From assembly GCA_963712995.1 (NCBI GenBank), contig CAVQKH010000026.1, positions 62,001-126,000 on the forward strand: a stretch of DNA of 64,000 nt. Reading direction: 5' to 3'. Under the pieces are notes generated by a model. It was given only the letters and a program-made list of their open reading frames with translations. It made no database searches and was not told the DNA's origin. Of this stretch, positions 16,426-24,670 are shown in pieces. Within the stretch, counting starts at the first letter, position 1, and each line of letters opens with the position of its first letter. Both the position numbers and the translations under genes were made by a program. This DNA is from GCA-003244245 sp963712995. GTDB lineage: Bacteria > Actinomycetota > Actinomycetes > Mycobacteriales > Pseudonocardiaceae.

Positions 16426-17943
16426 TCAACGCTGGATGGTCAGCGGCAAGCTCAGGACCGCCACCGTGCCGCGAGGCTGCTGGCGCCGCAGGTCCAGGGA
16501 CCCGCGCAACTCGGAGCCGACGAGAGTGCGGACGATCTGCAAACCCAACCGCTCGGCCCGAGCCAACGAGAAGTCCGGCGGTAACCCACGGCCGTCGTCG
16601 GAGACGGTCACCTCCAGCGATCCGCCGGACCGCTCGGCGCGCAACACCACCTCACCGCCCAGGCCCGGCTCGAAGGCGTGCTCCAGGGCGTTCTGCACCA
16701 GCTCGGTGAGCACCATGACCAGCGGGGTGGCCAGCTCCGCGGCGAGAATCCCGAAGCCGCCCTCCCGCCGCACCACGACCCGGCTCTCCTGCCCCGAGAC
16801 CTCAGCGACCATGCCGAGCACCTTGTCCACGACCTCGTCGATGTCCACCCGGTCGTCCAGCGACATCGACAGCGTTTCGTGCACCATGGCGATGGAGGCC
16901 ACCCGGCGCACTGATTCCTGCAGGGCCTGACGGGCCTCGACGTTCGACGTGCGCCGTGACTGCAGGCGCAGCAGCGCTGCCACCGTCTGCAGGTTGTTCT
17001 TCACCCGGTGGTGGATCTCCCTGATGGTGGCGTCCTTGGACAGCAGCGCACGATCCCGGCTGCGCAGCTCGGTCACATCGCGGACCAGAACCAATGCCCC
17101 GGCCGGCTCGCCGCGCGGTCGCAACGGCAGCGCCCGGAACAGCATCGTGGCACCGGCGGCATCGGCTTCGATGCGGGTGCTCGGGCTGCCCTGGATGGCG
17201 CCCAGGATCCGCTGCGCCACCTCGGCAGCGTCGAACGGATCGGAGATCAGCTTGCGGGTCAGTGGGGCGAGCCGCTCCCCTCGCAGCTCGGCCGGGTAAC
17301 CCATCCGATGGTAGGCAGACAGCGCGTTGGGGCTCGCGTAGATCACGATTCCCTGTGGGTCGACCCGGAGTAGGCCATCCCCCGCTCGCGGGCCACCCTG
17401 CCGGTCCGGTGTGGTCTCGCCGTCCGGGAAGGTGCCATCGGCCAACATCTGGCACAGGTCGGTGGCGATGCCCAGGTAAGCGATCTCCAGCGGGCTGGGC
17501 ACCCGGGGGACCGCCAGGTTCGCTTCCCGTCCCAGAACGGCGATCGACCGCTCACCCAGCCGCACCGGCACCACCTCGCGTCGCACCGGAACGCCGAGCA
17601 ACCAGCTGGGCTGTTCCTCACGCAGGATGCTGCAGTCCTGAAACGCCTGATCGAGCCGACGGCACTCGATGTCTCCGGCTCGAGTGCCGACCACGTCGTT
17701 CGGATGGACGGTGGGGCCAGTGGTGGGTCGAACATGGGCGACGCAGAGGAACTTCCCCACTCGGTCGGCACCTGCTCGATCGACCCCTGCTGGGCAGGGG
17801 AGGTCCAGCGGCGCCCACATCAGCAGATCGGCGAAGGCCAGATCCGCGAGCAACTGCCACTCGGCGACGATCCGCTGCAGGTGGCCGACCGCCGCGCCGG
17901 GCAGCCGGGTGTGCCGGGCCAGCAACTCACTCAGCGTCGACAT
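16426..17943 (-). CDS. pdtaS: Two-component sensor histidine kinase PdtaS
   Basis: Predicted 505-residue soluble kinase. An N-terminal GAF-type sensor (about 1-160) is followed by a PAS domain (about 190-300), then the HisKA_2 box EIHHRVKNNLQTVAALLRLQ with the acceptor histidine, and a HATPase domain ending in SDDGRGLPPDF and LGLQIVRTLV. This architecture phosphorylates PdtaR, an RNA-binding antiterminator that is not in this window. Position between whiB1 and the biotin carrier matches mycobacteria. Confidence 0.9.
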   Translation of the reverse strand: MSTLSELLARHTRLPGAAVGHLQRIVAEWQLLADLAFADLLMWAPLDLPCPAGVDRAGADRVGKFLCVAHVRPTTGPTVHPNDVVGTRAGDIECRRLDQAFQDCSILREEQPSWLLGVPVRREVVPVRLGERSIAVLGREANLAVPRVPSPLEIAYLGIATDLCQMLADGTFPDGETTPDRQGGPRAGDGLLRVDPQGIVIYASPNALSAYHRMGYPAELRGERLAPLTRKLISDPFDAAEVAQRILGAIQGSPSTRIEADAAGATMLFRALPLRPRGEPAGALVLVRDVTELRSRDRALLSKDATIREIHHRVKNNLQTVAALLRLQSRRTSNVEARQALQESVRRVASIAMVHETLSMSLDDRVDIDEVVDKVLGMVAEVSGQESRVVVRREGGFGILAAELATPLVMVLTELVQNALEHAFEPGLGGEVVLRAERSGGSLEVTVSDDGRGLPPDFSLARAERLGLQIVRTLVGSELRGSLDLRRQQPRGTVAVLSLPLTIQR

Positions 17944-17986
17944 CGCGGCCCACCACCTCGCCGCCGGAGCTCACGTGAGGGTGACG

Positions 17987-18202
17987 TTACTCAACCACGG
18001 CGATCAGGTCACCCTGTTGTACGACATCACCTTCCGAGACCGCCAACTTCGCGACGGTTCCTTCCACCTCGGACAGGACAGGGATCTCCATCTTCATCGA
18101 CTCCAGGATCACCACCGTGTCACCGTCGCAGACCGCGTCGCCCTCGGCGACCACGATCTTCCACACGTTGGCCACCATCTCGGCCCGGATCTCCTCGGTC
18201 AT
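17987..18202 (-). CDS. Biotinylated carrier protein (TB7.3-like)
   Basis: Predicted 71-residue single-domain biotinyl carrier. The biotin-accepting lysine sits in ESMKMEIPV, and the fold ends GDVVQQGDLIAVVE. It resembles the mycobacterial biotinylated protein TB7.3 encoded at the same place. It could serve as carrier for a biotin-dependent carboxylase such as the free biotin carboxylase at 51513-52850; that pairing is inference. ATG 18202 follows AAGGAGG. Confidence 0.92.
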   Translation of the reverse strand: MTEEIRAEMVANVWKIVVAEGDAVCDGDTVVILESMKMEIPVLSEVEGTVAKLAVSEGDVVQQGDLIAVVE

Positions 18203-18349
18203 CGATCGCCTCCTTGCGACGCTGTGCCCGCTATCCAACCACGGTGATCGCCCACGTCTCGGCGCAGTCATGACACACTCGCCCACGACCGCACCGAGTC
18301 GCCCGAAAGCAACGACCCGGATCAATCGACACCGAGAGGGACAGCCGCC

Positions 18350-18424
18350 ATGTCCAAGAAGGGCCGCAAGAAGCGTAGCCGGAAGAAGAGCGCCGCCAAC
18401 CACGGTAAGCGCCCCAACACCTGA
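18350..18424 (+). CDS. 50S ribosomal protein bL37 (24 aa)
   Basis: A tiny, very basic protein, MSKKGRKKRSRKKS then AANHGKRPNT. It matches the actinobacteria-specific large-subunit protein bL37 found in mycobacterial ribosome structures, including the NHGKRPN ending. It would be easy to miss because it is only 24 residues long. It lies between the biotin carrier gene and rsrA, as in mycobacteria. A GAGAGGG ribosome-binding site lies about 10 bases before the ATG. Confidence 0.85.
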   Translation: MSKKGRKKRSRKKSAANHGKRPNT

Positions 18425-18432
18425 GACCCGAC

Positions 18433-18483
18433 CTGCGGGCCCGTCTGCTCCTGACGGGCCCGCAGGAGCAGACGGGCCCGCAG
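18433..18483. terminator. 21-bp hairpin between bL37 and rsrA
   Basis: The arms 18433-18453 and 18463-18483 pair perfectly with a 9-base loop. It lies between convergent genes and likely ends both transcripts. Confidence 0.85.
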
Positions 18484-18485
18484 GC

Positions 18486-18794
18486 TCAGCTCTCGGTGAA
18501 CGACTGCGTGACGGTCACTTCCACGCCGAGCACGTCCTGGCGCACCATGATCTCGCGGATCGACTCACGCAGCCGCTGCTTGAGCGCGTCGGGCGCGTGG
18601 TCACCGCGGCACTTGCGGGCCAGCAACGCCTTGAGGTGCTCCTCGAGACCGAACTCCTCGAAGCACGGGCCGCATTCGTCCAAGTGGCGCTGCAGCAGCG
18701 CACGCCGCTCTCGGTCGCACTCGTTGTCCAGGAACAACCACAGCTCGGCGAGTACCTGACGGCAATCGGTCTCGTGTGGATCTCCACAACTCAT
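18486..18794 (-). CDS. rsrA: Zinc anti-sigma factor RsrA/RshA
   Basis: Predicted 102-residue redox-sensing anti-sigma factor that holds SigR inactive in reducing conditions. The ZAS motif is present: His37, Cys41 and Cys44 in HLDECGPC, with Cys11 (or His7) as the fourth zinc ligand. Disulfide formation releases zinc and the sigma factor. It overlaps the sigR stop as ATGA, so the two are made in balance. Confidence 0.92.
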   Translation of the reverse strand: MSCGDPHETDCRQVLAELWLFLDNECDRERRALLQRHLDECGPCFEEFGLEEHLKALLARKCRGDHAPDALKQRLRESIREIMVRQDVLGVEVTVTQSFTES

Positions 18795-19444
18795 GACGCG
18801 ACCTCCGCGTCGCGCAGGAATCCGCGCTCGCGGGCCACACCGGTGAGCATGTCGCGCAGTTGCTTGCGCCCTCGGTGCAACCGCGACATCACCGTCCCGA
18901 TCGGGGTCCCCATGATCTCCGCGATCTCCTTGTATGCGAAGCCTTCAACATCGGCCAGGTAGACCGCCATCCGGAAGTCCTCCGCCAGTTGGCTCAAGGC
19001 ATCCTTGACGTCGGAGTCGGGCAGCCGATCCAGCGCGTCCATCTCCGCCGAGCGTAGTCCCGCCGAGGTGTGTTGCGCGGCCCGCGCCAGCTGCCAGTCG
19101 GTGATCTCCTCAGAGGGTTGCGCCAGGGGTTGGCGCTGCCGCTTGCGGTACCCGTTGATGTAGCTGTTGGTGAGGATCCGGTACAGCCAGGCCCGCAGGT
19201 TCGTGCCCGCGCGGAACGACCCGAAGGCGCCGTAGGCCTTGAGGTAGGTCTCCTGTACGAGGTCCTCGGCATCGGCCGGGTTGCGGGTCATCCGAAGCGC
19301 CGCCGCGTAGAGCTGGTCGAGCAGGGGCATGGCGTCGCGCTCGAACCGCGCCGTCCGCTGCTCCGCCGTCTCCTCGGCCTCGGCCCCGGACATGCTTTCC
19401 TCGCCCGGGTCGGACCGGGCGGCCTCGGTGCTGTCGGCTGACAT
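18791..19444 (-). CDS. sigR: RNA polymerase sigma factor SigR/SigH
   Basis: Predicted 217-residue ECF sigma factor for thiol-oxidative and heat stress. Region 2 reads RNPADAEDLVQETYLKAY then RAGTNLRAWLYRILTN, and region 4 reads DVEGFAYKEIAEIMGTP then IGTVMSRLHRGRKQL. RsrA is encoded just downstream. I chose ATG 19444. The frame stays open to 19561, giving a possible 39-residue N-terminal extension whose start lies almost at the predicted start of transcription from the promoter at 19571-19596. In Streptomyces the stress-induced longer SigR form is an unstable isoform used for feedback. Confidence 0.92.
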   Translation of the reverse strand: MSADSTEAARSDPGEESMSGAEAEETAEQRTARFERDAMPLLDQLYAAALRMTRNPADAEDLVQETYLKAYGAFGSFRAGTNLRAWLYRILTNSYINGYRKRQRQPLAQPSEEITDWQLARAAQHTSAGLRSAEMDALDRLPDSDVKDALSQLAEDFRMAVYLADVEGFAYKEIAEIMGTPIGTVMSRLHRGRKQLRDMLTGVARERGFLRDAEVAS

Positions 19445-19570
19445 CACTCCGACCACCCCCATGCCCAGTTCTGCATTGATGGTCGAGGGTACGCGCCAGG
19501 CGGAGGTCGCGCCCAGCGAAATGGGTCCAGACGTGCGGGTTTGGTGGACTGTCGACATCACGATCGGAGT

Positions 19571-19596
19571 AACACCCTGGCCCCTACCCTCATTCC
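19571..19596 (-). promoter_or_regulatory. SigR-type promoter (GGAAT-N18-GTT) of sigR
   Basis: On the minus strand GGAAT (19596-19592) is followed after exactly 18 bases by GTT (19573-19571). This is the SigR/SigH consensus, placed to drive sigR-rsrA, so the operon is autoregulated. Transcription should begin near 19564. Confidence 0.85.
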
Positions 19597-19612
19597 ACAG
19601 CTGCGTGCACGC

Positions 19613-20248
19613 TCACTCACACCCGACGCCATCGCCGTCACGGTCCAACTCGAATGCGCGCGATAACCACTGCGCCACCGCGTGTTCCAGCGCGGCGGGG
19701 TTTGATTTGAGCGAGTGGTCGCCGGGTAGCAACACGACCTCGCGCCGGGCTGCGGGTTCGGGGCGGCCGAAGGGGTCCCGCTCGCCCTGCACGACGAGCA
19801 CCGGCAGGTCCAGCCCGTCCAGCTCGTTCATCCGGCTCCGATCCGGCCGCCCCGGTGGGTGTACGGGGAACGCGAGGCACAACACGGCCACCGCGCCGCC
19901 GGTGACTGCGGTGCGGCAGGCCACCCTGGCCCCGGAGGAACGTCCACCGAAGATCAGCGGCAGGCCGGCGAACGCCTCGGCTGCCAGGCATCGGGTGACG
20001 GCCAGCCACGCCTCGTCCAGCTGCCGGGCCGGCGCCGGGGCACGCCGTCCTGCGACCCGGTAGGGCTGCGTGACCAGCGCGACGTGCACCCCGACCGCCC
20101 TCGCCGCTGCGGTGGTGGCAGTGAGGTCGGGTGCACTGATCGAACCCCCCGCGCCATGGCCGAGCAGCAGCGCAGCACGGCCCTGCGCCGCGCAGTGCAG
20201 CTGCGCTGTGGCCGGGCCGTGCGGGGTGGAGATGGTCAGCTCAGTCAC
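19613..20248 (-). CDS. Alpha/beta hydrolase, dienelactone-hydrolase/KANL3-Tex30 type
   Basis: Predicted 211-residue cytoplasmic hydrolase. LLGHGAGG forms the oxyanion region, FGGRSSGARVA gives the nucleophile serine, GERDPFG the acid and LPGDHSL the histidine. The substrate is unknown. GTG 20248 overlaps the stop of the SRAP gene (GTGA), so the two are co-translated; the pairing with a DNA-repair protein is curious but not explained. Confidence 0.8.
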   Translation of the reverse strand: MTELTISTPHGPATAQLHCAAQGRAALLLGHGAGGSISAPDLTATTAAARAVGVHVALVTQPYRVAGRRAPAPARQLDEAWLAVTRCLAAEAFAGLPLIFGGRSSGARVACRTAVTGGAVAVLCLAFPVHPPGRPDRSRMNELDGLDLPVLVVQGERDPFGRPEPAARREVVLLPGDHSLKSNPAALEHAVAQWLSRAFELDRDGDGVGCE

Positions 20249-20997
20249 CGGGTCTGGTCCAGGTCCAGCAGCGCGGGCTGCTCCGGCTCGAGGCGCTCGA
20301 CCAGTTGAGGGCCGGTGTGCCGGACGTTGTTCACCGCTGTGGACACCGGCCGCAGCTCCAACGCCGCCACCAGTGCAGCGGATGGCGGCGCGAGCAGCTT
20401 GCCGGGATCGGGGGAGTCCGGATCCAGCCAGGCCTGCCAGGCCTGCGCGGGCAGGATCAGCGGCATCCGGTCGTGGATCTCGGCGAGCGGACCCACCGCG
20501 TCGGTGGTCAGCACCGTGCAGGTCACCAGGGGTGCGTCGGTGTCCGGACCCCGCCAGGTCGACCACAAGCCAGCGAGCGCGAGGCTGGAGCCGTCCGCCG
20601 GAGTCATGAAGAACGGTTGCTTCTGTGAACCCAAACGCTGCCACTCGTACCAGCCGTCGGCGGGTAGCAGGCAGCGCCGCCTGGCCAGCGCGTCCCGGAA
20701 CGCGGGCTTGCCGGCCGCGCTCTCGACCCGGGCGTTGATCATGCGGGATCCGATCTTCGGGTCCTTGGCCCAGTGCGGCACCAGCCCCCAGCGCATCACC
20801 CGGATGCTGCGCACCGTGCGGGCCGGGTCTGCGACTCCGTCGGAGTCACGCGGGTGCCGGGTCACCACGGCGAGCACCGGTTTGGTCGGCGCGACGTTGT
20901 AGTCAACCGCCGGCGCCGCACCATCGGTGGCGTCGAGGGCGTCGAAGTCGACGGCCAACGTCGCGGGATTCCTGGTCGAGGCGTACCTGCCACACAT
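20245..20997 (-). CDS. SRAP domain protein (YedK/HMCES family)
   Basis: Predicted 250-residue protein that shields abasic sites in single-stranded DNA by a thiazolidine crosslink. The start MCGRYAS exposes the catalytic Cys2 after Met removal, which fixes ATG 20997. MINARVESAAGKPAFR, GWYEW and HDRMPLILP are family motifs with the conserved Asn, Glu and His. Its mycobacterial orthologue is the immediate divergent neighbour of aroA; here 8.4 kb intervene. Confidence 0.93.
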   Translation of the reverse strand: MCGRYASTRNPATLAVDFDALDATDGAAPAVDYNVAPTKPVLAVVTRHPRDSDGVADPARTVRSIRVMRWGLVPHWAKDPKIGSRMINARVESAAGKPAFRDALARRRCLLPADGWYEWQRLGSQKQPFFMTPADGSSLALAGLWSTWRGPDTDAPLVTCTVLTTDAVGPLAEIHDRMPLILPAQAWQAWLDPDSPDPGKLLAPPSAALVAALELRPVSTAVNNVRHTGPQLVERLEPEQPALLDLDQTR

Positions 20998-20999
20998 GG

Positions 21000-21058
21000 G
21001 GTCATCGTGACATGCCCGCCTGCACGATGATGAGCCCACGACCACCTCCACCCAGCTG
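21000..21058. repeat. Left copy of island-flanking direct repeat
   Basis: This stretch begins GGTCATCGTGA and ends CAGCTG. It aligns with 29363-29418 at roughly 80% identity with one 3-base gap. It contains the SRAP upstream region plus a relic of the aroA start (ACGACCACC, then ACCCAGCTG). It marks the left boundary of the island. Confidence 0.75.
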
Positions 21059-21149
21059 GAGCCAATCGGCGGCCACGTTCGGGCACGGTTGTTCTGGAGC
21101 GACAGAGGCAAGCGTCGCTCTGCGGCATCTGATCGATAGGAGGTTCGGG

Positions 21150-21683
21150 ATGCGGGACCTGAGGTTTGTATGGCTTGAGATCACTGGGCGATGCCAGCTC
21201 GCCTGTATCCATTGCTACGCCGAATCTGGACCGGCTGGGGGTGATGGGACGATGTTGCTGGATGATTGGTACCGGGTGATCGATGAGGTCGCGCAGCTCG
21301 GTGGGCAGATGGTGCAGTTCATTGGTGGTGAGCCGACTGTCTACCGGCCGCTGACCAATCTGGTGTATCACGCGCGAGATCAAAGGTTGGAGGTGGAGGT
21401 GTTCAGTAATCTTGTGCGTGTGTCATCGGAACTGTGGGAGGTGTTCGCCCAGCGCGGGGTGCGGCTGGCCACGAGTTACTACAGCGATGATACCTCCGAG
21501 CACGAGGCGATCACCAAGGGCAGGGGCAATCACGCCCGGACCAAAGCTAACATCGTCGAGGCGTTAAGCCGGTCAATTCCGTTGAGGGTCGGTCCGCGCC
21601 GAGACCGCATTCAGCATGACCGAGAACTTGGGCGGTGTTCCCGGTTACTGGGAGGACAACACCGCCGAGATGAGTCACGGTGA
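21150..21683 (+). pseudogene. Radical SAM enzyme, C-terminally truncated
   Basis: ATG 21150 behind AGGAGG starts a radical SAM domain: LEITGRC then QLACIHCYAE gives the cluster ligands Cys15, Cys19 and Cys22, and FIGGEPT is the GGE motif. Family-like sequence stops near residue 145 (21585), after which the frame reads arginine-rich out-of-frame sequence of the next gene and ends at 21683. About half of a normal enzyme, including any SPASM part, is missing. It is the 5' partner of a deletion junction. Confidence 0.75.
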
Positions 21684-21996
21684 AAGCTTTCTTACCGTGT
21701 TAGGTTCGATGTTCCGTGATCCGGGTCTCTATGTGATGGACGAACCGGAGGCCGCGCTGTCCTTCACGTCCTGTCTTCAACTTGTTGCCCTGATGTACCA
21801 GCTTGGCCAGTCTGGCGCCCAGGTCGTGTGCGCTACCCATTCACCGATCCTAGCGGCCACTCCCGGCGCCGAGATCATCGAGGTGGGCGATCATGGCCTA
21901 CGCTCGGTCGACTGGGCAGAGCTTGAACTTGTCGACCACTGGCGACGCTACCTAAAGCATCCTTCGGCTTACCTGCGGCACATCACGGACTCATGA
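21586..21996 (+). pseudogene. AAA/ABC-type ATPase, N-terminally truncated
   Basis: This is the C-terminal half of a COG3910-like ATPase. RAETAF, then SHGESFL (signature motif), VMDEPEAALS (Walker B and catalytic Glu) and CATHSPILAA (switch His) are all clear. Walker A and the N-terminal half are missing. The frame is open from 21586, directly after the point where the radical SAM gene stops matching, so a deletion fused the two. A secondary ATG exists at 21616. It overlaps the next gene as ATGA. Confidence 0.7.
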
Positions 21997-22847
21997 CTCA
22001 TCCTACCCTGGCCCCAGAACCTGATACCGACGCGGACGCAAAATTTCGCAATTGGATGCGGCTCAATCTTGCGCGGGCCGCCGAGCGGTTTGGGCTGTCC
22101 GTGACTGGAGCACCCATCTTCGGTTGGCGATTACGCTCGATCGGCGCTGTCGCGGATGGCCCCAACGGGGCTTGTTGGCTGCGGGTTGCCTCCGAACAGC
22201 CGCAGTGGGCTACCGGAGAGTTTTGGACCGGTAACCAGGACGCCAATACCCTTACCGGAATACCCAAACCCGTTGTTCTCGCGAGCACCGAGTGGGACGA
22301 GGCAGGGTGGCGGTCCCAGCGGGCCGAGGTAATGACCCTACTGCCTGGCGAACCTTGCTCACTCAGCGATGTCTTGCGGACCGAGATCGACCTGTCCGAT
22401 AGCTGGTACAGCGAGCTGCGCCGGTCCCTTCGCCGACTCGCCGGCTTTCCTACCATCAGAATCACCGTCACCCAAACCAGGGTGAATGGCCTGGTCCGCG
22501 CCGCATTCGGCCAACACCGAACGCTTCAGGTCAACAACTGGGAAACCGTCCACGGAGATCTTCATTGGGGCAACCTGCTGCAACCGCAGTTCGGAATTCT
22601 CGACTGGGAAATGTGGGGACAAGGTCCCGTAGGCACCGATGCCGCAACCCTGTGCCTCCACAGCCTTCTCAACCCTAGCGTATTTCACAGGATATACAGC
22701 GAATTCGCGGACATACTCGACAGGCCAGATGGAATCACTGCCCAATTATGGGTGGCGGCGCGCATGATGAAGAGAATAAATAATTCAGGAGATTTTCCCG
22801 ACCTGAAAATCCCACTCCGAAGACATGTCGAAAAAATTGCCTTCTGA
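21993..22847 (+). CDS. Aminoglycoside-phosphotransferase-like kinase
   Basis: Predicted 284-residue protein of the APH/choline-kinase fold. The catalytic loop is VHGDLHWGNLL, with the metal-binding DWE in GILDWEMWG about ten residues later. The N-lobe is weakly conserved. Substrates range from aminoglycosides to homoserine or small alcohols, so no specific role is claimed. GC drops sharply in its last 150 bases. It is translationally coupled to the broken ATPase. Confidence 0.75.
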   Translation: MTHPTLAPEPDTDADAKFRNWMRLNLARAAERFGLSVTGAPIFGWRLRSIGAVADGPNGACWLRVASEQPQWATGEFWTGNQDANTLTGIPKPVVLASTEWDEAGWRSQRAEVMTLLPGEPCSLSDVLRTEIDLSDSWYSELRRSLRRLAGFPTIRITVTQTRVNGLVRAAFGQHRTLQVNNWETVHGDLHWGNLLQPQFGILDWEMWGQGPVGTDAATLCLHSLLNPSVFHRIYSEFADILDRPDGITAQLWVAARMMKRINNSGDFPDLKIPLRRHVEKIAF

Positions 22848-22864
22848 TGTCGTGAAAAATTCAG

Positions 22865-23227
22865 ACTGGTCTCATCTTCCAGCTGGCGGACACCGAACAG
22901 GACAGCGGCCAACGCCTCGATAGCAGCGCCATTCGTACGGCACGGCTGCCCAGCCGCCAGAGACAGCCGCTCTCGTTCATCCGGATCGAGTACACCGGCC
23001 GGGTCAGGTAGGCAAGCAGCGAGCGGGCGCCTTGGTCTGTCGAGTCGAAGCCCAGATCGGCCGGTGTCGCATGTGAGGACGGCGCGCAGGGCGTCGACAT
23101 AGAGCTGCCGGGGACAGCGGACAGTGCCGCGTTCTAGTTTGCCGAGGTGGTTGGCATCAAAGGCGACACCACGGCGCTTGTCGAGACGAGACGCCACTAG
23201 GGATTCTGAAACTTCGCAACTCTGCAT
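22865..23227 (-). pseudogene. HTH regulator remnant (XRE-like, actinobacterial)
   Basis: Pieces of one protein appear in two frames. MQSCEVSESLVASRLDKR, AFDANHLGKLERG, then (other frame) PADLGFDSTDQGARSLL, then back to RLSLAAGQPC and RQLEDETS. This matches an actinobacterial XRE-type regulator family that carries the KLERG recognition segment. At least two frameshifts and a truncated 3' end show that it is dead. Confidence 0.55.
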
Positions 23228-23495
23228 TGGTGGGACGTGCCTGTGGGAGCATGCCCCAGAAGGTCGGTGCGTCACCGGGGCATGATCGGTGAGCCGCGGA
23301 CAAGGTCTGATCATGTGGAGTTACTGGTGGGTCGTAGCACGCCAGCACGCTGATGGGCTCTCCCGCAACCCCGTGTCCGACAAGGTGGCCACAGCGTCGG
23401 CTAGCGCGGTGAGTTGCCGCAGCACCGACCGTGCCGCCCCCCCCCCCGCCATTAGCTGGCCGCAGACGGCACCAGGATCACGCCCCAGACGCGGT
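23228..23495. other. Non-coding stretch with an 11-C run
   Basis: No gene was seen. A run of eleven C residues lies at 23437-23447. The stretch separates the broken regulator from the Nudix gene. Confidence 0.4.
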
Positions 23496-23933
23496 CTACC
23501 ATCCGTAAATCGAAAACGGTTGGCCAGTTGTCACATGGTCAAGCGCGGTGCGGCAGTATGCAATCATGTGGTCAGGGAGCGCGCGGAGCGGGAACCAGCG
23601 GAGTTCGCTGCATCTATCTGGTTCACGGTTTTCTGGGGCGCCTTCCCAATGGCGTGCGGTGAAAAAGAAGGCAACGCGGCCACCACTGGATGAGTTGTGC
23701 ATAACATGAGCAAACTCGATCGCGTCCGGGGAGATCGTGACACCAATTTCCTCTTTGGCTTCACGAATAACGGCGGCGATCACTGATTCTCCTGCTTCCA
23801 GATGACCAGATGGCACGTGGTACGCGCCGTCTTCAAAGCCGGTGTTCTGGCGACAGCCGAAGAGTATTTCGTCACCATCGAGCAAGAGCAGATGTACATC
23901 TCCTGTGACCTTGAAGCGTCGGGCATCAACCAT
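23496..23933 (-). CDS. Nudix hydrolase
   Basis: Predicted 145-residue pyrophosphohydrolase. The Nudix box is complete: GHLEAGESV, then REAKEEIGV. The N-terminal strand FKVTGDVHLLLLDG and the phrase YHVPSG place it near the MutT/8-oxo-dGTP type, but substrate choice cannot be read from the box. It is the last gene of the five-gene minus-strand operon; the gap to the upstream cupin gene is 84 bases. Start: ATG 23933 behind AAAGGAG. Confidence 0.88.
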   Translation of the reverse strand: MVDARRFKVTGDVHLLLLDGDEILFGCRQNTGFEDGAYHVPSGHLEAGESVIAAVIREAKEEIGVTISPDAIEFAHVMHNSSSGGRVAFFFTARHWEGAPENREPDRCSELRWFPLRALPDHMIAYCRTALDHVTTGQPFSIYGW

Positions 23934-24017
23934 GGATAGATGGTCTCCTTTGATTACTCCGCGAGGCGGGCATGAAGCGAGGTTCATCCATAGTTTAGCG
24001 CAGCACGGAGCAATCGC

Positions 24018-24659
24018 TTAACAGAGACCCCACTCACGAAGAGAGACGGTTAAGTTACTCAGTCGTTCTAGATTCATCTGTTTTTCCGCGGCACTCGCGA
24101 CGCTCTCCCGATGTGTGCCGTACTGCCACCAGCTCTCGCCTGTCTTGCGGTCCATGACCAGGAACCGATCCTTGATAGCGGGGCCACGTAGCACCAAGGA
24201 CACGGTGAAGGGCTCGGCCACCACGGCATGCACCATGGTGTGATGCAGCGCATAAACAGTGCCGACGTGCTCCTGCCGAACCTGCAGCGCTGTGAGTGAT
24301 CCGGGATCGATGGCCTCGTCAAGCGACGTATTTCCGAACAAGTAATGTCGGTACTCTCCACGCAAGATCATGCTAGCGTACGACCAGCGGTGATTATGTG
24401 GCCGATCGAAGTAGCCAGGGAGGAAGACGTGGAGGCGAAGCCTGATGCCGGACTCGTCGCTGTGAAGGACGATCTTGTCGAGGATGTCATAGTGTTCGCA
24501 GAGTGTCATCAGTTCTGGTCGATCGGGCAACGAAAGGAGTGCCGCGCGAATTGTACCGGGTTCCTCGGTGATTGTCGCGAGCGCCTTACGGGTAGCGTGC
24601 TCTACGGCGTCGATATCTTCCCAGTCGAGCAAACGAAGCGGATCGATGATTGCTTCCAC
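24018..24659 (-). CDS. Cupin-like protein (cysteine-dioxygenase-like)
   Basis: Predicted 213-residue protein. The centre reads LRLHVFLPGYF then RPHNHRWSYASMILRG, and later TMVHAV, which together form a likely metal site of His residues in a double-stranded beta-helix. It resembles cupins of the cysteine-dioxygenase type, but no characterised relative is recognised. The GTG start follows AAGGGGAAGACCA and lies 11 bases after the radical SAM stop, so the two are one transcript. It may act on the radical SAM product. Confidence 0.65.
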   Translation of the reverse strand: MEAIIDPLRLLDWEDIDAVEHATRKALATITEEPGTIRAALLSLPDRPELMTLCEHYDILDKIVLHSDESGIRLRLHVFLPGYFDRPHNHRWSYASMILRGEYRHYLFGNTSLDEAIDPGSLTALQVRQEHVGTVYALHHTMVHAVVAEPFTVSLVLRGPAIKDRFLVMDRKTGESWWQYGTHRESVASAAEKQMNLERLSNLTVSLREWGLC

Positions 24660-24670
24660 TGGTCTTCCCC

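Noticed and set aside
21041..21150. Left repeat as a start of a second aroA copy
   Set aside because: Only the first few codons are recognisable (TTSTQL); the following sequence has no EPSP synthase similarity.
23437..23447. Eleven-C homopolymer as a phase-variation tract
   Set aside because: It is not inside or just upstream of an intact gene, so no switched product can be named.
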